This document shows positions 48,536 through 57,428 of a stretch of 64,000 nt of DNA, in pieces. Every line of letters begins with the position of its first letter. Within the stretch, counting starts at the first letter, position 1. Under the pieces are notes generated by a model. It did not search any database. It worked only from the letters and a program-made list of their open reading frames with translations, and was not told where the DNA came from. Both the position numbers and the translations under genes were made by a program. The stretch comes from Sphingopyxis sp. 2PD (lineage in GTDB: Bacteria; Pseudomonadota; Alphaproteobacteria; Sphingomonadales; Sphingomonadaceae), in NCBI RefSeq assembly GCF_005503695.1, contig NZ_SCMU01000011.1:20982-84981 (forward strand), given 5' to 3'.

Positions 48536-49309
48536 ATGGCCGATCACAGCATTAAGGGAAAAACCGTTCTGATCGCGGGCGGCGGCAAGAATCTGGGCGG
48601 TCTTGTCGCCCGCGACCTGGCCGCGCACGGGGCCAAGGCGATCGCGATCCACTATAACAGCCCCGCCTCTGCTGCCGAGACGGAGGAAACGCTTGCCGCA
48701 GTCCGTGCCGCCGGGGCTGAAGCGGTTGCCTTTCAGGCTGACCTCACCTCTGCGGCCGCGGTCGAAAAGCTTTTTGCCGACACCATCGCCGCGATCGGCC
48801 GTCCCGACATCGCGATCAACACGGTCGGGAAAGTGCTGAAAAAGCCGTTCGCCGAGATCAGCGAGGCCGAATATGACGAGATGACGGCGGTCAATTCCAA
48901 GACCGCCTTCTTCTTCCTGAAAGAGGCGGGCAAGCATCTGAATGACCATGGCAAGATCTGCACCCTGGTGACGTCGCTGCTTGGCGCTTTCACGCCCTTC
49001 TACGCGGCCTATGCGGGCACGAAGGCACCGGTCGAACATTACACCCGCGCGGCGTCGAAGGAATTTGGCGAACGCGGCATTTCGGTAACGGCGATCGGAC
49101 CCGGGCCGATGGATACGCCCTTTTTCTATCCTGCCGAAGGCGCGGATGCCGTGGCCTATCACAAATCAGCCGGCGCCCTGTCGGCCTTCTCGAAGACCGG
49201 CCTTACCGATATCGAGGATATTGTTCCCTGGATTCGTATGCTGGTGTCAGAGGGCTGGTGGATGACCGGCCAGACGATTCTGGTCAACGGCGGCTATACG
49301 ACCAAGTGA
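48536..49309 (+). CDS. Short-chain dehydrogenase/reductase
   Basis: The protein has 257 residues. TVLIAGGGKNLGGLVARDL is a Gly-rich NAD(P) loop with unusual GGGKNLGG spacing; the catalytic set is Ser in LVTSLLGAF, Tyr and Lys in YAAYAGTK. VNGGY closes the fold as in many SDRs. The substrate is unknown. It starts at ATG 48536 behind AAAGGAG and is divergent from an AraC regulator. Confidence 0.92.
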   Translation: MADHSIKGKTVLIAGGGKNLGGLVARDLAAHGAKAIAIHYNSPASAAETEETLAAVRAAGAEAVAFQADLTSAAAVEKLFADTIAAIGRPDIAINTVGKVLKKPFAEISEAEYDEMTAVNSKTAFFFLKEAGKHLNDHGKICTLVTSLLGAFTPFYAAYAGTKAPVEHYTRAASKEFGERGISVTAIGPGPMDTPFFYPAEGADAVAYHKSAGALSAFSKTGLTDIEDIVPWIRMLVSEGWWMTGQTILVNGGYTTK

Positions 49310-49558
49310 CCCCTCCCGGCGGGCGGCGGTTGCCGTCGCCCGCCGCTATCGGGGGCGCTCGCCCGCTTGGAAAAAATATTCCTCTCCTGCATCCATTGCC
49401 GCTCGCCGCGCCGTCTAGCCTATGATCGGCCGTCGCGCCGGTCCGGGCGGCGGTTTCACGCGGCGGTTGATTATGTGCTCCCCGGTGCAGTTCAGCCCCG
49501 TCTTGCGGGAAGCCGTCGCCTGTGGTTTCACCATGCCGGTGCGGCGTGACGGAGATTT

Positions 49559-50173
49559 ATGTCGATGGATTTTTTGATTGCCGCTGCGGCCGCTGCCGCC
49601 ACTGCATCCACCCCTGCGGCACCGCCGCCGACCCCGACGACCGTTTCGGTGCCGGTGTCCGAATCGATCAGCGCCGAAGAGATCGCGGCCTATATCAGCC
49701 CGCGCGAAATCGCTTCCTATGTCCCGGCGCCGCCGCCGACGACCGAGCTGGTGGCGGTCAGCGACCAGCTGTTCAGCCTGCTCGAAAATGTGACGGTCGT
49801 TGCGCTGTTCTGCGTCGGGTTTTTCCTGCTCGCGCGGCTGCTTCACGCGTGGATGCTCCACCGCTCGATCCGCCGCGCGCTCGAAGCCAAGTCGGACGCG
49901 GTCGGCCCGCTGATCGAAAAGCTCAACAAGCCCTATGAGCATCTCAGCTGGCAGGGCGGCAAGGAAACGGTCAGCGTCGGCGACGACCGCAACGCGCTGG
50001 TCTTGCTGGCGATCGGCCTTGCAATGGCCGGCTTTGGGCTGATCCAGGGGCATGAACAGCTGATCCGCACGTCGGTCGGCGCCGCGCTGTTCCCGATCTT
50101 TGTCGGTATCGCCCTGCTTGTCCGCCGCCGCCTCGCGCGCGCCGCGGCTGCCGAGGAGCGTGCCGCTGCGTGA
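49559..50173 (+). CDS. Membrane protein upstream of an ECF sigma factor (unknown)
   Basis: The protein has 204 residues. A Pro/Thr/Ala-rich N-terminal stretch of about 60 residues is probably periplasmic, followed by helices at about 78-96 (VVALFCVGFFLLARLL) and two near the C-terminus. I do not recognise the family; DUF6249-like proteins share the layout. GGAG precedes ATG 49559. The sigma factor gene begins inside its 3' end, so the genes are coupled. Confidence 0.72.
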   Translation: MSMDFLIAAAAAAATASTPAAPPPTPTTVSVPVSESISAEEIAAYISPREIASYVPAPPPTTELVAVSDQLFSLLENVTVVALFCVGFFLLARLLHAWMLHRSIRRALEAKSDAVGPLIEKLNKPYEHLSWQGGKETVSVGDDRNALVLLAIGLAMAGFGLIQGHEQLIRTSVGAALFPIFVGIALLVRRRLARAAAAEERAAA

Positions 50174-50708
50174 TGATGGGAGCGCCGAAGAAGATTGGGC
50201 TCTCAACCAGCGGGTTGCCGGGGGAGATCGCGCCGCTTTCCAGCTCCTCGTGCTACGGCACGAAGGGCGGTTGCGCGCCTTCCTTGCACGCGCCGCGGGC
50301 TGCGACGCCGACGATCTGGCGCAGGAAGCCTTTGTCCGTGCGTGGCAGCGTGCGGGCGATTATCGGGGGCAGGGGAGTTATGCGGCATGGGTCATGGGAA
50401 TTGGCTGGCGGCTGTTTCTCGACCAGCGGCGTACCGCAAAGCGGCGGGAGGGGCTGGCGGGCGTCGATGACGACGCCCCGACGTCGACCGACCCGCGCGG
50501 TGCCAGCGACGCGGCGATCGACGCCGACCGCCTGCTCGCCGCATTGTCGCCGCAGGAGCGCGCCGCGCTTACCTTGTGCTTCGGCCACGGCTGGTCGCAT
50601 GGCGAGGCGGCCGAGATCATGGGGGTGCCGCTTGGCACACTCAAATCCCTGGTCTTGCGCGGGCGCGCCAAGGCGCAGAAGATGATCGGCGAAGGAGCGG
50701 ACCGATGA
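50160..50708 (+). CDS. ECF-type RNA polymerase sigma factor
   Basis: The protein has 182 residues from GTG 50160, overlapping the upstream gene. Region 2 is QLLVLRHEGRLRAFLARAAGCDADDLAQEAFVRAW; region 4 is LLAALSPQERAALTLCFGHGWSHGEAAEIMGVPLGTLKSLVLRGRAK. It lacks region 3, as ECF factors do. The next gene, a small membrane protein, overlaps by four bases and may act as anti-sigma factor. No target promoter is identified. Confidence 0.88.
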   Translation: MPLRDDGSAEEDWALNQRVAGGDRAAFQLLVLRHEGRLRAFLARAAGCDADDLAQEAFVRAWQRAGDYRGQGSYAAWVMGIGWRLFLDQRRTAKRREGLAGVDDDAPTSTDPRGASDAAIDADRLLAALSPQERAALTLCFGHGWSHGEAAEIMGVPLGTLKSLVLRGRAKAQKMIGEGADR

Positions 50709-51028
50709 CGGCCCCGAATCAGACGGACATCGATGCGATGCTGGCCGCGATGCTGGCACCGCCGACGCGCGCCGGCGACCGCGCCTTTGCGCTTCAGGTC
50801 GAACGCGCGATCGACGCGCAGGCCGCCTACGCCCGCGCCCGCGCGCGCTTCTGGCGCAGCTTCGCGTTCGAGGCGCTGGCGATCGCGGCGCTGCTCGCGG
50901 CGCTATGGCTGCTGTCATCGGCGCCGATCTTCGCGCCGCTGGCGAGCTCGACCCACTGGGGACTCGCCTCGCCGCTGCTGCTGATCCTGCTGCTGTGGTT
51001 CGGCACGCAGCGCTGGCGGAGCGCTTAG
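50705..51028 (+). CDS. Small membrane protein, possible anti-sigma partner
   Basis: The protein has 107 residues. A soluble N-terminal part of about 55 residues (DIDAMLAAMLAPPTRAGDRAFALQVERAI) precedes two membrane helices. Coupled translation with the ECF sigma gene (ATGA overlap) and the N-in topology fit an anti-sigma factor, but it has no zinc motif (HxxxCxxC) of the ZAS type. The assignment is by context only. Confidence 0.7.
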   Translation: MTAPNQTDIDAMLAAMLAPPTRAGDRAFALQVERAIDAQAAYARARARFWRSFAFEALAIAALLAALWLLSSAPIFAPLASSTHWGLASPLLLILLLWFGTQRWRSA

Positions 51029-51050
51029 GCGCTGCGCCAGCGCTGACCGA

Positions 51051-52766
51051 TCAGGCGTCGTCCTCGCTGTCGTCGGTGGCGGGCGCCGCGGCGGTTGCCG
51101 GACGCGGCTTGCGACCGCGCGGCGCTGCCGCAATCGTCGCCGGGGCGTGCGCCTCCGTCGCCGCCGCACCCTGGATCAGTGCGTCGAGCGAGCCGCCGTC
51201 AAAGCCGAGTTCCTTCATCAGGCTGTCGATCACCGGCGCCTGCGCGCGGTAAGCCAGCGCAGCCGACACGGCGTTGCTCGCGAGGTTGCCATTGTCGGCA
51301 CTGCCGCCGCTGCCGTTTCCGCCACCGGTCTGGTTGATCCCGTCGACCTGGATAATCTTGATCGAATCGATCGCTTCCATCGGCTTGGCGGCTTCGCGCA
51401 CGACTTCGGGCAGCACCTTGAGCAGCGCCATCTTGGTTTGCAGCGAAATCTGGTCCGACGACAGCAGGTTCGCCGCTTCGTTGATCGCGCGCTGACCTGC
51501 CGCTTCGACTTCGAACCGGATGCGCGCGGCTTCCGCGCGCAGCTTTTCGGCCTCGGCCTCGCCTTCGGCTTCCAATCGGACGGCCGCCGCGCGGTTCGCC
51601 GCGGCTTCCTTTTCGGCTTCGGCTTCGACCTTCACCGAAATCGCCTGCCGTTCGGCTTCCTTTGCCGCTTCGATCAGTTCGATGCGCTTCAAGCGCTCGG
51701 CGACTTCGGTTTCGCGCGCCGTCGCGACCTGTTCCTCGGCGGCAACAGCGATCGCGCGCGCGGCATCGGCCTCGCCGCGCGCCTGACTTTCTTCGCGGCT
51801 CTTGTTCTGGATCAGGATCTGCTGTTCCTGCCGCGCGAGTTCGATCGCCTGTTCCTGCGCAATGCGCGCTTCCTCGATCGCGCGATCGGCTTCGATCTGC
51901 TTGGCATCGACCAGCTGCTTGGCCTGAATGCGCGCGTTCTCGGCCTCCTGATTGCGCTGCGCCTGTTCGCGCGCCACCTCGGCGGCCTGCTCGGCGCGCC
52001 GGATCTCGATCTCGCGCTGCTGACCCAGCTTGGCGAACTCATTGTCGCGCGCGATTTCAAAGCTGCGCTTGTCGGCCTCCAGATTCTTGGTTTCGATCTG
52101 GACGCGCGTGTCCTGTTCGATGTCGTTGCGGGTTTTCTTGCGCAGTTCGATCTGTTCGGTCAGCTTGGTCAGACCTTCCGCGTCGAAGGCGTTGTTGGCG
52201 TTGAAATGTTCGATCGAGGTCTGGTCGAGCCCGGTCAGCGAAACCGATTCCAGCTCGAGCCCGTTCATCGACAGATCGTTCGAGCTCACCTGCTGCACCT
52301 TCTGCACGAAGTCGGCGCGCTGCTCGTGCAGCTGGTTCATCGTCATGCCCGCGGCGACGGAACGCAGCGCGTCGACGAACTTGCCCTCGACCAGATCCTT
52401 CAGCGCTTCGGGGTTCATCGTGCGCAGGCCCAGCGTCTGCGCCGCCATGGCGATCGATCCCGCATCGGGGCGAACGCGGACGTAAAATTCTGCCTTCACA
52501 TCGATCCGCAGGCGATCGAGCGTGATCAGCGCGTCGACATTCTTGCGTTCGACCGCCAGCCGCACGGTGTTCATGTTCACCGGCATTGTTTCGTGCAGGA
52601 CGGGCAGAACCAGCGCACCGCCGTTCATGATCACCCGTTCACCGCGAAATCCCGTGCGGACAAAGGCAATTTCCTTGGTCGCGCGATGATAAAGCCGCGT
52701 GACGATCAGTCCCAGAATAAGCAGCGCGGCCAGTCCGATGCCCGCGTAAATAGCAATTTCGATCAT
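51051..52766 (-). CDS. yqiK: Flotillin-like membrane scaffold protein (YqiK)
   Basis: The protein has 571 residues. An N-terminal membrane helix is followed by an SPFH/band-7 domain (KEIAFVRTGFRGERVIMNGGALVLP ... VDALITLDRLRIDVKAEFYVRV). A very long Glu/Ala/Arg-rich coiled coil spans about 230-430, and a Gly/Ser linker and acidic tail end it. Flotillins form scaffolds in ordered membrane patches. Last gene of telA-xpaC-yqiJ-yqiK, 63 bases after yqiJ. Confidence 0.92.
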   Translation of the reverse strand: MIEIAIYAGIGLAALLILGLIVTRLYHRATKEIAFVRTGFRGERVIMNGGALVLPVLHETMPVNMNTVRLAVERKNVDALITLDRLRIDVKAEFYVRVRPDAGSIAMAAQTLGLRTMNPEALKDLVEGKFVDALRSVAAGMTMNQLHEQRADFVQKVQQVSSNDLSMNGLELESVSLTGLDQTSIEHFNANNAFDAEGLTKLTEQIELRKKTRNDIEQDTRVQIETKNLEADKRSFEIARDNEFAKLGQQREIEIRRAEQAAEVAREQAQRNQEAENARIQAKQLVDAKQIEADRAIEEARIAQEQAIELARQEQQILIQNKSREESQARGEADAARAIAVAAEEQVATARETEVAERLKRIELIEAAKEAERQAISVKVEAEAEKEAAANRAAAVRLEAEGEAEAEKLRAEAARIRFEVEAAGQRAINEAANLLSSDQISLQTKMALLKVLPEVVREAAKPMEAIDSIKIIQVDGINQTGGGNGSGGSADNGNLASNAVSAALAYRAQAPVIDSLMKELGFDGGSLDALIQGAAATEAHAPATIAAAPRGRKPRPATAAAPATDDSEDDA

Positions 52767-52829
52767 GAACTCACCCGTTGCTGTCGATTCGTGCCGCCAT
52801 CATTGGAAGCCCCTCGACGGATATTAGGG

Positions 52830-53456
52830 TCAGTCGAGCCGGGGTAAATAGAAATCGCCGCGGGTGAAGGCTTTGAATATGTCGCCCTCGCGCTTTACCA
52901 GCAGCACGCTCTCACCGGTCTGGAAAATCTGGTCGGCGCTGTCGGGTTCGACCATGATCTGATGTGGTTGCCCATGCTCGTCGGTCACGCGTGCCCGCGC
53001 CGGATGGCCAACGCGCGCGGTGCCGATGCTGATCTCGGCAAAGCGCCCGATCAGATCGTCGCGTTCGATCGCGGTGGTTTCGATCCCGGGCAACACCCGC
53101 GCGACGACACGCGCCGCGACTCCGGTCACCGGCAGCGCGCCGACGGCGGTCAGCGGCACCATCAGCAAATTTGTGCCCGGACCGCCGGTCAGCGCGGTGA
53201 TTAACTGTTGCAGCCCCAGCCCGAGCGCCCCGAACAGCGCCAGGAAAATCACCAACCACATCAGGAACGGCACGCGGCCGATCCCGGCCCAGGCCAGCAA
53301 TGTGTCGGCGACGCCCGCGTCGCCATCAGCATCGCCGTCCGCGTCGATGTCACCCGCCAGCCCGATTGCCTGCACCGCGCCGATCATCAGCATCAGCAGC
53401 AGGGCGGCGCTGAAGACGGCATTTCCAGGGGCGAGCAGCTGATCGAACATCGGCAT
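52830..53456 (-). CDS. yqiJ: YqiJ / NfeD-like membrane protein, flotillin partner
   Basis: The protein has 208 residues. Helices at about 15-35 and 60-115 surround an acidic loop (GDIDADGDADGDAG). The C-terminal beta domain of the NfeD/OB type runs from ARVGHPARARVTDEHGQPHQIMV to the end. YqiJ/YuaF proteins pair with flotillins in Gram-negative and Gram-positive bacteria. ATG 53456 is chosen (MPMFDQLL). Confidence 0.82.
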   Translation of the reverse strand: MPMFDQLLAPGNAVFSAALLLMLMIGAVQAIGLAGDIDADGDADGDAGVADTLLAWAGIGRVPFLMWLVIFLALFGALGLGLQQLITALTGGPGTNLLMVPLTAVGALPVTGVAARVVARVLPGIETTAIERDDLIGRFAEISIGTARVGHPARARVTDEHGQPHQIMVEPDSADQIFQTGESVLLVKREGDIFKAFTRGDFYLPRLD

Positions 53457-53491
53457 CTGTGTGGCCGCCGGAACGCGGCTTGGCAAGGACG

Positions 53492-54214
53492 CTATCCGTT
53501 CGGCGCGCTCTCGTCGATGCCCTGATATTTCAGCTGCAGATAGCGTTCGCGCGTCGCGAGCTTGTCGAGTTCGCCCGCCGCCAGGCTGCGCGCGGCGCTG
53601 CCGATCTCGGCTTCCAGCATCTTTAGCCCACCGACCAAAGTCTCGTCGGGGGTGCGACCTGCATGGGCTTCGCCGCGTAGCCCGGCGGGGATGCGCTGAT
53701 AGCCTGCGACCAGTTCGGGCAGGTCCTCGCCGACGAGCTTGCGGATGTTCGCCGCCGCGGGTTCGCCGGGGTCGAGCGTCTGAAGCTGCGGCGCGAGCAG
53801 GTCGAGCTGCACCCCGATGCCATCGACCAGCGTGCGCGCCGGGGCGGGCAGCATCGGGCGCTGCGCCTCGAGCCAGATTTCGGTGCGTCCGGCGAGCTGC
53901 TTGAGGTCGGTCTTGGGCAAATCGGCCTGGCGGGGCTCGGGAAAGGGCGTCCGCCCGAACAATACCGCAACCCCGATCAGCAGGACGAAAAGCGCGAGCA
54001 GCCCGGTGAACCCCAGCGGCTGGATCAGCGCCCCGAACAAGGCGGCCCCCAGCAGCACGACCCCGCCCGCGATCAGCACCCGGCCGAGTTTCTTGAACAA
54101 ATGCTGGCGGCGCAGCGCGACGCTCTTGGTGCCGATCGGGCGGCGGCGTTCGCGCGACCGTTCGATCGCACCTTCCGCCGACAGCCGGATCTTGTCGACC
54201 TCGCTCATGCTCAT
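53492..54214 (-). CDS. XpaC-like membrane protein, TelA partner
   Basis: The protein has 240 residues. A basic N-terminal segment precedes two membrane helices (GRVLIAGGVVLLGAALFG and TGLLALFVLLIGVAVLFG). The C-terminal half is helical and soluble, reminiscent of XpaC-like proteins encoded beside TelA in other bacteria. Similarity is judged from layout and context only. It lies between telA (ten bases away) and yqiJ. Confidence 0.68.
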   Translation of the reverse strand: MSMSEVDKIRLSAEGAIERSRERRRPIGTKSVALRRQHLFKKLGRVLIAGGVVLLGAALFGALIQPLGFTGLLALFVLLIGVAVLFGRTPFPEPRQADLPKTDLKQLAGRTEIWLEAQRPMLPAPARTLVDGIGVQLDLLAPQLQTLDPGEPAAANIRKLVGEDLPELVAGYQRIPAGLRGEAHAGRTPDETLVGGLKMLEAEIGSAARSLAAGELDKLATRERYLQLKYQGIDESAPNG

Positions 54215-54224
54215 CGGTCCGCCG

Positions 54225-55436
54225 TCAACCTTCGATTGCCGCGAGCGGGCTGTCGGCGCCGCCGACGCTTGCCTGCGCCTGGCTCGCGCCCTCGGCGCGC
54301 GCGATATAACCCTTCGACTTCGCGACCTCGCCCTCCAGCGTGTTGACGGTGGTCTTCATGCTGTCGAGCGCCTTCAGCTTGAACGTGTCGATCGCGTCCA
54401 TCGTGTCGTAGATATTCTGGAACGCGCGTTGCAGCGTTTCCATCGGGATCGTGCTCGACGCCGCTTGCTCGTGGATGCGCGCAGTATTGTCCTTCAGCAT
54501 CTTCGACGTGCCGTCGATGATGTTGGCGGTGGTGGTGTTGAGCGCGGTGATCTGTTCGAGCACCAGCTTCTGGTTGGTCATCGCCTGCGCGACGGTGATC
54601 GCGGTCTTCAACGCGCCGACGGTGGTGGTGCTGGCGCGCTCGACGCCTTTCACCAGCTCGATATTATTCTTCTTGACGAGGTCGAGCGCGAGATAGCCCT
54701 GCACCGTCACCGCCATTTGCGTCAGCAGATCCTGCGTCCGCTGGCGGGCGTAAAACAGCGCATTTTCGCGCAGCACCTTGGCCTTCGCGGGATCGACCCC
54801 GTCGAGTTCGGCGGCCTTTTCCTCAAGCTTGCGGTCGAGCGTCTGGGCGATGTGGACCATCTGCTCCAGCTTGCCCATCGCTTCCCACAATTTCCGCCGT
54901 TCGACGTCGATGGCGGCATTGTCCATCAGCAGCTCGTCCTTGCCGTTCGCGAGTGCGGTGAGCACGCTCGAGATATGCGACTGGGCGCTGCGATATTTGG
55001 CGAAATAATTGGTGACGCTGCTGCCGAAAATCTTGTCGAGGAAGCCGCGCTTCGAAATCAGCTTGCCGTTCGCCGACGGGTCGAGCCGTTCGACGGTGTT
55101 TCGGAGTTCGATCAGATTCTGGCCAATGTCGGTGTCGCGGTCCATCGCCTTGATCGGGCGGTCGAGGAAGCGGTTCGACTGGTTCGCCGCCTCCAGCATT
55201 TCCTTGCGGCCCATGTTGGTGATCTGGTCGACCTTTTGCCCGAAGGCGGGCGAGTTGACGTCCTGCGCGACCAGATCGTCGATAAAGCCGTCGACGCGCT
55301 CCTCCAGTTTCGATTTCTGCTCGCCCGACAGCGGCACCAGTCCCGCCGCCTTTTCGGGCGCGACCGCGGGAACGGGGTCGGGCGGGGTCAGCTTCAGCTC
55401 GTCGGTTGCGGTTGCCGTCGCGGTCTGCTCGCTCAT
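54225..55436 (-). CDS. telA: TelA/KlaA family toxic-anion-resistance protein
   Basis: The protein has 403 residues from ATG 55436 behind GGAAGGAAG. The TelA pattern is seen through VDGFIDDLVAQDVNSPAFGQKVDQI, ANQSNRFLDRPIKAM, LFYARQRTQDLLTQMAVTVQGYLALDLVKKNN and VKGVERASTTTVGALKTAI, all helical. The family is linked to tellurite and colicin resistance, with envelope stress as a wider theme. First gene of the cluster. Confidence 0.9.
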   Translation of the reverse strand: MSEQTATATATDELKLTPPDPVPAVAPEKAAGLVPLSGEQKSKLEERVDGFIDDLVAQDVNSPAFGQKVDQITNMGRKEMLEAANQSNRFLDRPIKAMDRDTDIGQNLIELRNTVERLDPSANGKLISKRGFLDKIFGSSVTNYFAKYRSAQSHISSVLTALANGKDELLMDNAAIDVERRKLWEAMGKLEQMVHIAQTLDRKLEEKAAELDGVDPAKAKVLRENALFYARQRTQDLLTQMAVTVQGYLALDLVKKNNIELVKGVERASTTTVGALKTAITVAQAMTNQKLVLEQITALNTTTANIIDGTSKMLKDNTARIHEQAASSTIPMETLQRAFQNIYDTMDAIDTFKLKALDSMKTTVNTLEGEVAKSKGYIARAEGASQAQASVGGADSPLAAIEG

Positions 55437-55500
55437 TCGTCTTCCTTCCAGCCCCTTGCTGCCTTGCCTATATGGCATGCAGCACTGTGTTATTCAAGCA

Positions 55501-56460
55501 TTACACTTGATCGGCGCGGTTCAATGCCGGCGCAATCCACGCCGACAGGATCAGCTGCGCCATGTGATAGACCAGGATCGGGACCAGCACCATGCCGGCG
55601 ATTGCGGGCGGAAACAGCGTCGCCGCCAGCGGCGCGCCGACCGCGATGCTCTTCTGCGCCCCCGCGAACAGCAAGCTGATGCAGTCGCGCCGCGCGAGCC
55701 GCAGCAGCGCGCCAAATACCCACGCCCCGCCGAACGACAGCGCCAGCAACACCGCGACCGCGCCGCAGACAATGCCGATCTCGCGGCCGTCAAGCTGGTC
55801 CCATATCCCCGCGACCACCGCGGCGGAAAAGGCGACATAGACCGCGATCGCGATGGCGGTGCGGTCCATCGCGGTGGTCAGCCCCTTGTGCGCCAGTACC
55901 CACGGCCGCAGCCAGCGCTGCGCCAGCTGCCCGGCGATGAAGGGCAAGAGCAGGATGGCAACGATGCGCAAAGCCGCAGCGCCGCTGATCTCCCCCGCGC
56001 TGCCCGCGAGCGCCGCGAACAACAAAGGCGCGGCAATCACGCCGACCAGGTTGAGCAGCGCCGCCGCAACAACGCTGGCGGCAACATTGCCCCCCGCCAT
56101 GCTGCTCGCCGCAGTCGCCGACTGGACGGTCGAGGGCAAGATGCCGAGGAACAAGAAACCCAGCGCCAATGTCGCAGGCAGAAACGCCGCGGTCGCCAGC
56201 TGCGCGCCAAGCCCGAACAGCGCCATGATCCCGAAGCAAAAGGCCAGCGCGCCACCCTGCAATTTCCAGTTGCGGATGCCGTGCAATACCTCGTCGCGGG
56301 GCAAGCGCACGCCATTGAGAAAGAACAGCAGCACGATCGCCGCGGTCGACACCCCCTGCGCCACCGGCACCGCCACGCCGCGCACCGGCAACAGGCTGGC
56401 GAGCAGGATCGTGCCGAGCAGGATGGGGACAAAGCGGTCGGGGAAGATACGGGCGAGCAT
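55501..56460 (-). CDS. Bile acid:sodium symporter-like transporter (SBF-like)
   Basis: The protein has 319 residues with about ten membrane helices from ATG 56460. LFFLNGVRLPRDEV and the FLGILPSTVQSATAASSMAGGN segment (discontinuous helix with substrate-binding Ser/Thr/Asn) match the SBF-like/YfeH branch of the family. The substrate is unknown; the branch takes organic anions. A mirrored pair of repeats lies upstream. Confidence 0.88.
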   Translation of the reverse strand: MLARIFPDRFVPILLGTILLASLLPVRGVAVPVAQGVSTAAIVLLFFLNGVRLPRDEVLHGIRNWKLQGGALAFCFGIMALFGLGAQLATAAFLPATLALGFLFLGILPSTVQSATAASSMAGGNVAASVVAAALLNLVGVIAAPLLFAALAGSAGEISGAAALRIVAILLLPFIAGQLAQRWLRPWVLAHKGLTTAMDRTAIAIAVYVAFSAAVVAGIWDQLDGREIGIVCGAVAVLLALSFGGAWVFGALLRLARRDCISLLFAGAQKSIAVGAPLAATLFPPAIAGMVLVPILVYHMAQLILSAWIAPALNRADQV

Positions 56461-56502
56461 GGGAGGGCGATGGCGGGGCGGCGCGGATTTGGCAAGAATA
56501 TG

Positions 56503-56639
56503 ATCCTCCCTGTGGCGAAGCCATGGGGAGGGGGACCGTTCGCGAAGCGAATGGTGGAGGGGCGACAACGTCTGCGCCAAAGCCTCTCCGTCAGCGCTTC
56601 GCGCTGCCACCTCCCCATCGCTACGCGACAGGGAGGATC
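56503..56639. repeat. REP-like repeat unit, family E (reversed)
   Basis: Reversed copy of 28829-28965: starts ATCCTCCCTGTGGCGAAGCC and ends ATCGCTACGCGACAGGGAGG. With the next repeat it fills the 300-base stretch 56461-56760, which has no gene. Confidence 0.78.
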
Positions 56640-56663
56640 GCCGCTGTCGCTTCCTCGCGCCCA

Positions 56664-56740
56664 GTCCGTTTGTCCCGAGCGAAGTCGAGGGACGCATGGC
56701 GCCGCGCCAGCGTGTCTCGACTTCGCTCGACTCGAACGGG
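56664..56740. repeat. REP-like inverted repeat, family F
   Basis: Left arm GTCCCGAGCGAAGTCGAGGG, right arm CTCGACTTCGCTCGACTCG, with a central GGCGCCGCGCC palindrome. Confidence 0.75.
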
Positions 56741-56760
56741 CAGGGAGCTAGATAGCAGGC

Positions 56761-57411
56761 ATGCCCAACCTCCTCATCCTCGCCGCCCTCCCCGAAGAAG
56801 CCGACGCCCTGTTTCCGGGCACCGGCACCTCCGACCGCGCCCCCATCCCCCTCCGTCGCCTCACCACCCACGCCCACAGCCTCACCATCGCCACCTGCGG
56901 CCTCGGCAAGGTCAACGCCGCGCTCGCCACGGGCCTGCTCGGCGCCGATGGCGACCTTATCCTGATGACCGGCACCTGCGGCGCGCTCGGCGCGGCGCCG
57001 GGCGCGTACTGGATCGCCGAGGCGCTCCAGCATGATTATGGCGCCGCCCATCCCGGCGCCTTCCGCCGCTACCGCGCAGGCGACTGGCCGATGGGCGAGG
57101 CCGCGGCAGCGCATTTCACCGCGATGCCCGACCCCGGCATCGGCCTGCCGCACGCGCGCATCGCCAGCGGCGACAGCTTCATCGCCTGCCCCGATGCCGC
57201 CGCAGACCTCGCATCGCTCGGCGCGACGCTCGTCGATATGGAGGTCGGCGCGGTGGCGCAGGCGGCGGCGCGGCTGGGCAAGCCGTGGGCGGCGATCAAG
57301 GCGGTGACCGACGAAGCCAATAATGCCAGCGGCGGCGATTTTCAGGCGAACCTGGCGCGCGCAGCCCGCGCCGCTGCGGGGCAGATCGAACGGCTGGTGG
57401 CGATGCAGTGA
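56761..57411 (+). CDS. MTA/SAH nucleosidase-like phosphorylase family protein
   Basis: The protein has 216 residues with the PNP/UDP fold: LLILAALPEEADALFPG at the start, a Gly-rich ligand loop (ATCGLGKVNAALATGL), and LVDMEVGAVAQAAARLGKPWAAIKAVTDEA, where Glu of DMEVGA and the Asp of TDEA fit the nucleosidase active site. It likely cleaves methylthioadenosine or S-adenosylhomocysteine. Futalosine hydrolase is an alternative, but no menaquinone genes are near. Confidence 0.7.
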   Translation: MPNLLILAALPEEADALFPGTGTSDRAPIPLRRLTTHAHSLTIATCGLGKVNAALATGLLGADGDLILMTGTCGALGAAPGAYWIAEALQHDYGAAHPGAFRRYRAGDWPMGEAAAAHFTAMPDPGIGLPHARIASGDSFIACPDAAADLASLGATLVDMEVGAVAQAAARLGKPWAAIKAVTDEANNASGGDFQANLARAARAAAGQIERLVAMQ

Positions 57412-57428
57412 CCCGCCATCGATAAAGG

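Noticed and set aside
49318..49348. GC-rich hairpin after the SDR gene as a Rho-independent terminator
   Set aside because: The stem is strong (GGCGGGCG/CGCCCGCC) but there is no following T-run, so I did not list it as a terminator.
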